Source: Dyella acidisoli (lineage in GTDB: Bacteria; Pseudomonadota; Gammaproteobacteria; Xanthomonadales; Rhodanobacteraceae). From it: a stretch of DNA of 64,000 bases. Shown here piece by piece: positions 8,925-15,552 of the stretch. Position 1 is the first letter of the stretch, and each line of letters opens with the position of its first letter. The translations under genes and the position numbers were made by a program. Below the pieces are notes generated by a model. The model was not told where the DNA came from and did no database searches. It saw only the letters and a list, made by a program, of their open reading frames with translations. The DNA lies in contig NZ_BSOB01000010.1 of assembly GCF_030160295.1 (NCBI RefSeq), positions 626,320 through 690,319 of the forward strand. Reading direction: 5' to 3'.

Positions 8925-9321
8925 TCCCATAAGCGCTGCTTCCGCGGCCAATGCCGGCGCCGGTGCGCTGGGCCTGGATATGCAGTCTTTGCTGCAGATC
9001 ATTTTGACCCAGCTGACATACCAGGACCCACTCAAACCCGTGGACAACTTCGAGTTCGTCTCGCAACTCGCGCAGTTCACCACGCTCGAACAAACCAGGC
9101 AGCTGACTGACAAGATCGACAGCCTGCTGCAGGTGCAGTCGGCCACGCAGACACTGGGGCTGCTCGGTCGAACCGTCGACGTGACCACTAATACGTCGGC
9201 CGTCAGCGGCGTCGTGAAAAGCATTTCGTTCGAAGGCGATCAGCCTGAATTGGTCATCGCAACACCCAACGGCGATTTCCTAACCAACGCCACCGTGTCC
9301 CAGATCAAGCAAGTTCGCTAG
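8914..9321 (+). CDS. flgD: Flagellar hook-cap protein FlgD (short form)
   Basis: FlgD caps the growing hook and directs polymerisation of FlgE outside the cell. The N-terminal export and capping region is clear: MQSLLQIILTQLTYQDPLKPVDN, shown here only in part as ILTQLTYQDPLKP, then EFVSQLAQFTTLEQ. The protein has only 135 residues, against about 220 in most gammaproteobacteria. It therefore keeps the conserved N-terminal region and a short beta tail but lacks the usual FlgD Tudor/FnIII-like domains. Short FlgD forms are known in Bacillus-type operons. It starts at ATG 8914 after AAAGGAAT and precedes flgE by nine bases. Confidence 0.88.
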   Translation: MATNPISAASAANAGAGALGLDMQSLLQIILTQLTYQDPLKPVDNFEFVSQLAQFTTLEQTRQLTDKIDSLLQVQSATQTLGLLGRTVDVTTNTSAVSGVVKSISFEGDQPELVIATPNGDFLTNATVSQIKQVR

Positions 9322-9330
9322 GAGCAGATC

Positions 9331-10527
9331 ATGCTGGAAAGCATCTATATCGGAATGAGCGGTTTGACGGCCTATTCCAAAGGCTTGCAAACCATCAGCA
9401 ATAACGTAGCCAATATGAATACGCCCGGCTTCAAGGCGACCACGCCGCGGTTTGCCGACCTGTTCTACGGCCAAGAATTCGCGCCAGGCCAAGCGGGAAC
9501 GACGTCGACCACGTACTTCGGCACCGGTGTGGAATATGGCTATGCGTCGATCGACTTCAGCCAGGGCGAAATTCGCCAAAGCGACGGCGATCTGGATCTT
9601 GCCATTCAGGGCAACGGCTTCCTCACCCTGCTCGATGGACAAAAGGCTCAATACGCGCGCACGGGACAATTCGTGGTGGGCGATGACGGTTATCTGGTCG
9701 ACAAAGTCACCGGTCTGCGTCTGGCCATGCTCAATTCTGCAGGAAAGCCTGAGGCGATCTCCCTCACTGACAAGACTATAAATCCGCCGGTAGCCACCAC
9801 ACTGGTGCAGTTCTCCGACAACCTCTCCTCAAGTGCTACCGACTTTTCCATTCCCAATGTCGTTGTGTACGACGGCAACGGTGATCAGCACACACTGACG
9901 ATCAACTTCAAGCCCGACAACAAGATCTTCCCGGGCCGCTGGGCCGTGACGGTGACCGACGAAAACGGAAGCGTCGTCCAACAGAGCGCCTTGCAATTTT
10001 TGGGCGGCATCCCGGAACCAGGCATGGACAGGATTGATGTCACCATGACGCCCACCGGTGGTGCGCCATTCACCTTTACGTTGGACTTCTCGAGCGGCGT
10101 GACCGGCTTTTCGTCCGGCTCAGTGTCCACGCTAAAGGTTGCCAGTGTGGATGGCTATGGCGCCGGCATCTTGTCTTCGCTTTATGTCGATGCCGACGGC
10201 GTACTGAATGTCGGCTATTCCAACGGGCAAAAACTTGAACTTGGCTCCGTTGCGCTGGCGAGCTTTACCGATACGCAACTGCTCACCCAGCAAGGCAATG
10301 GCCTATTCGACGCTTCACGCGCCTCGGCACCGCAATACACCACCAGCCGCGGCCCGGGTGTCGGACAGCTGATCTCTGGAGCGGTGGAAGCATCCAACGT
10401 CGATCTGTCGACCGAGTTTGGCCGGCTCATCCTTATCCAGCGCGGCTTTCAGGCTTCGTCCCAAGTGATCAGCACGGCCAATGAAATGATCATGCAGTTG
10501 TTCCAAATGCGGGGACAACAGGGATGA
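9331..10527 (+). CDS. flgE: Flagellar hook protein FlgE
   Basis: FlgE builds the extracellular hook joining basal body and filament. The 398-residue product opens with the rod/hook family N-terminus (YIGMSGLTAYSKGLQTISNN, then VANMNTPGFK) and ends with the matching C-terminal helix motif (GFQASSQVISTANEMIMQLF). These two ends coil together in assembled axial proteins. The middle beta-rich domains are of typical FlgE size. AGGAG precedes ATG 9331. The gene is intact and overlaps the FliM-like gene by ATGA. Confidence 0.93.
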   Translation: MLESIYIGMSGLTAYSKGLQTISNNVANMNTPGFKATTPRFADLFYGQEFAPGQAGTTSTTYFGTGVEYGYASIDFSQGEIRQSDGDLDLAIQGNGFLTLLDGQKAQYARTGQFVVGDDGYLVDKVTGLRLAMLNSAGKPEAISLTDKTINPPVATTLVQFSDNLSSSATDFSIPNVVVYDGNGDQHTLTINFKPDNKIFPGRWAVTVTDENGSVVQQSALQFLGGIPEPGMDRIDVTMTPTGGAPFTFTLDFSSGVTGFSSGSVSTLKVASVDGYGAGILSSLYVDADGVLNVGYSNGQKLELGSVALASFTDTQLLTQQGNGLFDASRASAPQYTTSRGPGVGQLISGAVEASNVDLSTEFGRLILIQRGFQASSQVISTANEMIMQLFQMRGQQG

Positions 10528-11330
10528 AGCCTGTCGGGAAACCTTGGCGGCCGACGTCTCCCTCGGATCTGCGCAGGATTCAAGGCACCCTGGCACGCGT
10601 CGTCGAGGCGTGGCTCCGCGATTGGATCGTGGCGCCGGACCCGGCAACTGTCCGGATATCGTTGATCAACGGGACGTTTCCCCCTTCACCGTCCTCCGAT
10701 GCTATCCGTTGGTCGCTCGGTGCATCGGTACGTCTAGCAGCTCCGTGGCGCGCATGGGACGTGCTGCTGCGAAAAATACTCGTGATGGACGCCGATATGC
10801 CCGCCTTTGCCGGCAATACCGTCGATGCGTTGCTCGAACCACTCCGCACGGAGCTGCAAGACGATCTGCTTCTGCGGCTGAGCGAGGCGCTGATGCTGGA
10901 ATCCGCAGTACCCATGACAGCTAGCCAAGAACCCGACATGGCAACCGAGGTTCAGCTGACCTGCATGCTTGATGATGCGCTGCCACTTTTCGATATGCAC
11001 TTCGCCGCACCATGGCGCTGGCTTGCACGAGAAGGCACGCAGCAAACCACATCCAATCATCCGCCCTTGCTCAAACGCGGCGAATCCCTCGCCGACACGC
11101 GCCTGAAGATCGCCGCCGTGCTTGGCCACTGCGAGATGTCCGCCGCCGACCTTGGCGGCCTGACGGTTGGCGACGTCATCACTACGCGCCAGCTGTTGAA
11201 CGAACCGCTCGACCTGGCGATGTTGAACGCGGATGGCACACTGGGACAAATTTTCGCTTGCGGCCGGCCTGTCCATAGGCATGGAAAAGCAAGCCTGCAA
11301 ATTACTTCTATCAAGGATATTTCCCAATGA
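10524..11330 (+). CDS. fliM: FliM-like SpoA (C-ring) protein
   Basis: This 268-residue product lies in the fliM slot immediately before fliN. Its C-terminal ~75 residues look like a SpoA/surface-presentation domain (DTRLKIAAVLGHCEMSAADL, GLTVGDVI, then a beta-rich tail), the fold shared by FliM, FliN and SctQ. The N-terminal part is divergent. I do not see the EIDALL CheY-binding peptide or the GGxG motif found at the start of normal FliM (about 330 residues). It may therefore build a C-ring that is not switched by CheY-P, or be closer to secretion-type SctQ. Both gene ends overlap neighbours by ATGA. Confidence 0.7.
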   Translation: MKPVGKPWRPTSPSDLRRIQGTLARVVEAWLRDWIVAPDPATVRISLINGTFPPSPSSDAIRWSLGASVRLAAPWRAWDVLLRKILVMDADMPAFAGNTVDALLEPLRTELQDDLLLRLSEALMLESAVPMTASQEPDMATEVQLTCMLDDALPLFDMHFAAPWRWLAREGTQQTTSNHPPLLKRGESLADTRLKIAAVLGHCEMSAADLGGLTVGDVITTRQLLNEPLDLAMLNADGTLGQIFACGRPVHRHGKASLQITSIKDISQ

Positions 11331-11656
11331 CTTCACAAGGAAGCGTGAAACAAATCAGCGTCATGCCCGTCGATCTACCCGAACACGTCGAACAAGCTCC
11401 AGACAAAAATTCCCCCTTGCCTTCGCGCGCACTGCTGGACGACATCAAGGTACGCGTCGACGTCAGCCTTGGCACAGCCGAGATGACAGTGAAGCAGCTC
11501 ATGTCGATCCAAAACGGATCGATCGTCGAGCTTGAGCAACAGCTTCATCAGGAGACTCACGTGCTTCTGAACGGTAAAGTTATTGCGCGAGGCGAAATCG
11601 TTGCGGTGAACGAGCATTTTGGCATTCGCATCACGCACGTTCTGGATGCGCAGTAA
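11327..11656 (+). CDS. fliN: Flagellar C-ring protein FliN
   Basis: FliN forms the lower C-ring and docks the FliH-FliI export complex. The product has 109 residues, normal for the family. After a variable lead it has the SpoA domain with diagnostic strands: LLDDIKVRVDVSLGTAEMTV, then LMSIQNGSIVELEQ and the closing VLLNGKVIARGEIVAVNEHF, GIRIT. It starts within the FliM-like stop codon and shares its own stop (TAATG) with fliO. It is one of the most confidently assigned members of this operon. Confidence 0.93.
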   Translation: MTSQGSVKQISVMPVDLPEHVEQAPDKNSPLPSRALLDDIKVRVDVSLGTAEMTVKQLMSIQNGSIVELEQQLHQETHVLLNGKVIARGEIVAVNEHFGIRITHVLDAQ

Positions 11657-12012
11657 TGCTGATCGACCCCATGCGCGCCGCAGCCGATTTCGCTCCCAAC
11701 GTGGTTGCCGCCCACGGCGGGATTGATGTCTTCAGAGTCGTCCTGGCGCTTTGTTTCTGTCTTGCACTCGGCATCGCGGCGGCGCTCTTGCTGAAGGCCC
11801 GATTCCGGCCGCACGCGAGTCGGCTCACGCGCGATCTGCACGTGGTGCAGTCGACGCGTATCGATTCGCGCACTTCCGTCCATCTCGTCCGATGCGCGGG
11901 TCGCGACGTGCTCATCGCATGCGGCCCGGCGGGCGTCGCGATGAGCCAATGGCCTAGCGACAGCACACCGCCCACAGAAGACAAGAGCATTACGCAGGAC
12001 ACGTCCCCATGA
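11656..12012 (+). CDS. fliO: Flagellar export membrane protein FliO
   Basis: FliO helps assemble the FliP ring of the export gate. The 118-residue product has one membrane helix at about residues 27-46 (VVLALCFCLALGIAAALLL). A small cytoplasmic domain follows, with the FliO pattern of basic residues, a strand, VHLVRCAGRDVLIACGPAGV and a disordered tail. The family is short and poorly conserved, so gene order between fliN and fliP carries much of the weight. It overlaps fliN by one base and fliP by ATGA. Confidence 0.82.
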   Translation: MLIDPMRAAADFAPNVVAAHGGIDVFRVVLALCFCLALGIAAALLLKARFRPHASRLTRDLHVVQSTRIDSRTSVHLVRCAGRDVLIACGPAGVAMSQWPSDSTPPTEDKSITQDTSP

Positions 12013-12794
12013 AGAAGGAGCTTATTCGCCACCTCGCCATGCTTCTCGTTGGGGTCCTCTTAACAGCAGTCAGCGTGCACGTCATGGCAGAAGCACCTGC
12101 CGGAGCCACGCTTGGCGCTTCGCCATCACTTGCTAACGCGTCTTTCAGCCAGACGTTTGGAGCAGGAACAACATCTGAAGCCATTCGTATCGCCACGCTG
12201 TTGACCATTCTCAGTATCGGCCCGGCGTTGATCGTTTCGATGACGGCCTTCATCCGTATTGTGATCGTGCTTTCGATGATCCGCCACGCGTTCGGCATGC
12301 CGGAAACACCACCGACTCCCGTGTTGATCAGCCTGGCGCTTTTCCTCACCGTGTTCGCCATGCTCCCGACCCTGGAAAAAGTGAACAGCGACGCATTGCA
12401 GCCTTTTATGAAAGGAAGCTTGACCGTGGAGCAGGCCCTGGACCGTGGCGCATCACCCATGCGCGACTTCATGCTGAAACAGGTTCGCCAGAATGAGCTC
12501 AAACTGATGTACGACATGTCGCACAAGCCGCCTCCCGCGTCGACGGATGACGTAAGCCTTCTTCAACTCACCCCTGCCTTCATCCTCAACGAGCTACGCA
12601 TCGCCTTCCAGATCGGGTTCGTGATCTTGCTGCCATTTCTTCTGATCGATCTGGTGGTGTCGAGCGTTCTTCTCTCGCTAGGCATGTTGATGGTTCCGCC
12701 TGCGACGATCTCGCTGCCCCTTAAAGTGCTGATGTTCGTACTGGTCGACGGATGGGGCTTGATCCTACAAGGCGTATTGCAAAGCTTTAGATGA
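12009..12794 (+). CDS. fliP: Flagellar export gate protein FliP
   Basis: FliP is the main pore-forming subunit of the flagellar type III export gate in the inner membrane. The product has 261 residues with an N-terminal signal/anchor, then the strongly conserved TLLTILSIGPALIVSMTAFI and RIVIVLSMIRHAFG. It also has the ELRIAFQIGFVILLPFLLID region and the SLGMLMVPPATISLPLK motif. It looks complete and functional. FliQ, FliR, FlhB and FlhA, which complete the gate, do not follow. The operon passes directly to a sigma factor, so those genes must be elsewhere if the system works. Confidence 0.95.
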   Translation: MKKELIRHLAMLLVGVLLTAVSVHVMAEAPAGATLGASPSLANASFSQTFGAGTTSEAIRIATLLTILSIGPALIVSMTAFIRIVIVLSMIRHAFGMPETPPTPVLISLALFLTVFAMLPTLEKVNSDALQPFMKGSLTVEQALDRGASPMRDFMLKQVRQNELKLMYDMSHKPPPASTDDVSLLQLTPAFILNELRIAFQIGFVILLPFLLIDLVVSSVLLSLGMLMVPPATISLPLKVLMFVLVDGWGLILQGVLQSFR

Positions 12795-13558
12795 GTGGTC
12801 AGCCGCTTCTCCCTGCCACAACACACGCTGCTGGGAGCGCCGACAAAGCCGAACTGGATACGCACTGGCTGTCCTTGCAATCCAGTGCGGATAGCGGCGC
12901 GCGCGAGACCATCTTTCAGCACTATCTTCCTTACGCGAAACGCATCGCCTCCCGAATCTATGCGACGCATGGTCGAGACGGCATCGACTACAACGACTTC
13001 GTACAACTTGCCTGTGTAGGGTTGCTGGAGTCGATCGATCGCTTCGATCCACAGCGCGGCATTTCTTTCAAGACCTACTGCACGCCGAGAATACGCGGCG
13101 CCATCCTGAATGGCATCGACAAATTTGGCGATGCACGCGAGCAGATGTCTTTCAGCAAGCGTGTACGACGAGAGCGACTGGAGTCTCTAACCGACGCGGA
13201 GTCGGAAGACTCGCAATTTACCTATCTCTCCTCGCTCGCCACAGGATTGGCCATTGGCTTCATGCTGGACGGCACGGGCATGTACTTCTCCGACAAAGAC
13301 TCCCCCAGTCCATACGGAAACAGCTATGAAAACGCCGCATGGGAACAGGCGCGTCTTGCGCTTCGGCGTGCCGTCGCGACGTTACCGGAAAAGGCGTCGA
13401 AGGTTATCCGTTATCACTATTTCGACCTGCTCTCTTTCGAACAGATCGCCAGCCTTCTTGGCCTGAGCAGAGGACGCGTCTCGCAGATTCATCGCGCGAG
13501 CCTCGAGGAACTCAAGAAGGTACTGCAACCGTCCCATTCCACAACTGTCACCGGGTAA
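12791..13558 (+). CDS. fliA: FliA/SigD-type flagellar sigma factor (sigma 28)
   Basis: This 255-residue alternative sigma factor would direct transcription of late flagellar genes. Region 2 is clear (DFVQLACVGLLESIDRFDPQ, then GISFKTYCTPRIRGAILNGI). Region 4 has a helix-turn-helix (LLSFEQIASLLGLSRGRVSQ). Its linker between regions 2 and 3 contains an unusual hydrophobic segment (SSLATGLAIGFMLDG) not typical of FliA. It overlaps fliP by ATGA, an uncommon place for fliA in gammaproteobacteria, where it normally follows flhF-fleN. No flgM anti-sigma gene is visible. I could not find a convincing sigma-28 promoter in the window. Confidence 0.88.
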   Translation: MSGQPLLPATTHAAGSADKAELDTHWLSLQSSADSGARETIFQHYLPYAKRIASRIYATHGRDGIDYNDFVQLACVGLLESIDRFDPQRGISFKTYCTPRIRGAILNGIDKFGDAREQMSFSKRVRRERLESLTDAESEDSQFTYLSSLATGLAIGFMLDGTGMYFSDKDSPSPYGNSYENAAWEQARLALRRAVATLPEKASKVIRYHYFDLLSFEQIASLLGLSRGRVSQIHRASLEELKKVLQPSHSTTVTG

Positions 13559-13561
13559 ATC

Positions 13562-14134
13562 ATGAACAACGCCTCTCGTTGCGATTCGGCCGTCATCGAC
13601 CACATCACCTTATTGATGCAGACCTCAGACGAAGAAGCGTTGACCGCTATCGACGACGCAATGACTCAATCGCCCTCGGATGCACGCCTGCATTTGCTGC
13701 GCGGTGCCATGCTTGCCCACCAAGCCCGATACGATGAGGCAATCACGGCATTGAGCCGCGCTGTGGTTTTGAATCCCACTCTGCACATGGCTCGCTTCAT
13801 GCTCGGTTATCTGGAAATAGTCGGGAATCGGCCCACCGAGGCCATCGCCATTTTTAGTCCTCTCACCGCCGACCACGGTGATGAGGCGATTCGCCTGTTT
13901 GCCACGGGACTGGTGAATCTGCTTGAAAATCGCCTGACGCTGGCGGCCAAAAATCTTCAGGCAGGCCTTGACCTATCGCCTGCCAGCCATCCGCTTGGAG
14001 GCTACGTCCACTCTGTACTGGAGGGCATAAAGGAAACGCTTGGCAGACGGAATGATGCGTCGCAGACAGCTCCAACGATCGAGCCAGGCGCAAACCATTT
14101 TTTATTGGCGGACTACCTTCATCGATCGCACTGA
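13562..14134 (+). CDS. TPR-repeat protein ending the flagellar operon
   Basis: The 190-residue product starts three bases after the sigma-factor stop. Two or three tetratricopeptide-like units are visible at about residues 35-120 (DARLHLLRGAMLAHQARYDE, AITALSRAVVLNPTLHMARF, then a third near GDEAIRLFATGLVNLLENRL). TPR proteins of this size often serve as type III secretion chaperones (LcrH/SycD type) or assembly scaffolds. Position at the end of this export operon fits a chaperone or regulator of secretion, but that is inference. There is no signal peptide or membrane segment. Confidence 0.7.
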   Translation: MNNASRCDSAVIDHITLLMQTSDEEALTAIDDAMTQSPSDARLHLLRGAMLAHQARYDEAITALSRAVVLNPTLHMARFMLGYLEIVGNRPTEAIAIFSPLTADHGDEAIRLFATGLVNLLENRLTLAAKNLQAGLDLSPASHPLGGYVHSVLEGIKETLGRRNDASQTAPTIEPGANHFLLADYLHRSH

Positions 14135-14167
14135 GCGGCCTTAGAGGAAAACCTGGACAACTCAAGT

Positions 14168-14184
14168 TACCCAGCAACTGGGTA
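14168..14184. other. Hairpin between the flagellar operon and the methyltransferase gene
   Basis: TACCCAG and CTGGGTA form a perfect seven-base stem with loop CAA, 34 bases after the TPR gene stop. No T run follows, so it is not a classical terminator. It may stabilise the 3' end of the flagellar transcript or lie in the leader of the methyltransferase mRNA. Confidence 0.5.
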
Positions 14185-14250
14185 TCGGAGTAACGTAGGA
14201 GTCAAGACTGATACTCGCTTCATAGTCCAATCAATGCTGGACACCTCGGC

Positions 14251-15081
14251 ATGAACAGCATCGCCACCGGCGACTTCCCGTATATCCACGGCTTCTCCGA
14301 AGATGAGCAGTCCCGACTGATGCGGCAGGCCCGCATGTTTGAGAGCACGTTGTTCAGTCACATCGATTACGGCGCTGCAACGCGCTTGCTGGAAGTTGGC
14401 TGCGGAGTTGGCGCACAGACAGAAATTTTGTTGCGGCGCTTTCCGGAGTTGCACGTTACCGGCATCGATCGATCGCCCGCTCAATTGGCGGCGGCCGAAC
14501 GCAACTTGGCTGCCAAAGTTTGGTGCGAAGCGCGCTATGCGTTGCGGCAGGCTGATGCAGCTGACCTGCCTTTTAACGATCGCAGCTTCGACGCAGCCTA
14601 TCTGTGCTGGGTGCTGGAACACATGCCCAGTCCCGCGCGCGTGCTCAGCGAGGTGCGCCGCGTACTCAGCCCCGGTGCGGTGATCTATGTCACTGAGGTG
14701 TTGAATTCCTCGTTCTTCCTCGATCCCTACTCGCCCAACCTGCTGCGCTACTGGATGGCGTTCAACGATCACCAATATGACAGCGGCGGCGATCCGTTCA
14801 TTGGAGCCAAGCTCGGCAATCTTCTGTTGGCGGGTGGCTATCGTGATGTGCAGACGGAAGTGAAGAACGTGCACTTGGATAACCGCCAGCCCGGACGCCG
14901 CAAGCAAATGATCGAGTTCTGGCAGGAAGTGCTGCTCTCCGCTGCTGAGCAACTCATGGCCAGTGGCAAAACCGACGTCGCCACGGTGGATGGTATGCGC
15001 GACGAACTGCAAGCAGTACGCAACGATCCCAACGCAGTGTTCTTCTTCGCCTTCGTACAGGCGCGCGCAACGGTCTACTGA
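14251..15081 (+). CDS. Class I SAM-dependent methyltransferase
   Basis: The 276-residue cytoplasmic enzyme would transfer a methyl group from S-adenosylmethionine to an unknown acceptor. Motif I is RLLEVGCGVGAQTEILL (about residue 47). The acidic residue of motif II is in VTGIDRSPAQLAAAERN. Motif III-IV appear as ADAADLPFNDRSFDAAYLCW and post-motif HMPSPARVLSEVRRVLSPGA, as in the methyltransferase 11 family. The substrate cannot be read from the sequence. It lies just upstream of the B12 riboswitch and metE, in a region devoted to the SAM cycle, but is not necessarily cotranscribed. Confidence 0.88.
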   Translation: MNSIATGDFPYIHGFSEDEQSRLMRQARMFESTLFSHIDYGAATRLLEVGCGVGAQTEILLRRFPELHVTGIDRSPAQLAAAERNLAAKVWCEARYALRQADAADLPFNDRSFDAAYLCWVLEHMPSPARVLSEVRRVLSPGAVIYVTEVLNSSFFLDPYSPNLLRYWMAFNDHQYDSGGDPFIGAKLGNLLLAGGYRDVQTEVKNVHLDNRQPGRRKQMIEFWQEVLLSAAEQLMASGKTDVATVDGMRDELQAVRNDPNAVFFFAFVQARATVY

Positions 15082-15149
15082 ACCACCGCACCCGGCATCG
15101 CCACTCGCAGGTTTGACGGCCGCGATGCCCAGGCGCTATCGTTCGCCCG

Positions 15150-15335
15150 CCGAGGTCTTTATCTCTTTATGCGAATAGAGAGATGAAATTAAAAGGGAAG
15201 CCGGTGTGAATCCGGCGCTGCCCCGCAGCGGTATGTGGAAACGATCTTCGCCATCAGCACTGGGTGTATGCCCGGGAAGCGGCGAACAGTAGGCGGCACG
15301 ATGTGCCTTGTCCACGAGCCCGAAGACCTGCCCCG
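15150..15335 (+). promoter_or_regulatory. Cobalamin (adenosylcobalamin) riboswitch upstream of metE
   Basis: The conserved core is clear: AAGCCGGTGTGAATCCGGCG at about 15198-15217, GCTGCCCCGCAGCGGTA after it, the CACTGGG box at 15258-15264 with GGGAAG downstream, and the closing GAAGACCTGCC at 15322-15332. Helix P1 can be checked directly: AGGTCTT (15153-15159) pairs with AAGACCT (15323-15329). In known cases cobalamin binding switches off the B12-independent methionine synthase, because MetH can then be used. That logic fits the downstream metE exactly. Confidence 0.93.
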
Positions 15336-15377
15336 GCCGAAGCCCACCGTTCGCAACGGCGTGCTTCGTACGACCTG

Positions 15378-15468
15378 GGATCTCCGCGGGGAGAATCCGG
15401 TACCGCGTCACGATATCGACGCGGCGCCCGCCTGCCCGCAGTCAACTCAGTTCGCCCGCGGGGGCGAA
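15378..15468 (+). promoter_or_regulatory. Probable expression platform of the metE riboswitch
   Basis: Between the aptamer and metE are two stable hairpins: one around TCTCC/GGAGA with loop GCGG (15381-15394, stem extended by flanking GGA/TCC), and TTCGCCC/GGGCGAA with loop GCGG (15451-15468). Neither is followed by a T tract. Control may therefore act through Rho or by blocking the metE ribosome binding site, rather than by an intrinsic terminator. Confidence 0.45.
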
Positions 15469-15552
15469 GGTCGACGGCGCGCGCCACGGGCCCAACCGCA
15501 GCTCACGCCTGCCTTCGTTCCTCTTTGCCATGCACCGCAATGAGGAATACAC

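Noticed and set aside
14135-14250. Sigma-28 promoter after the flagellar operon
   Set aside because: No TAAA with GCCGATAA at the right spacing could be found.
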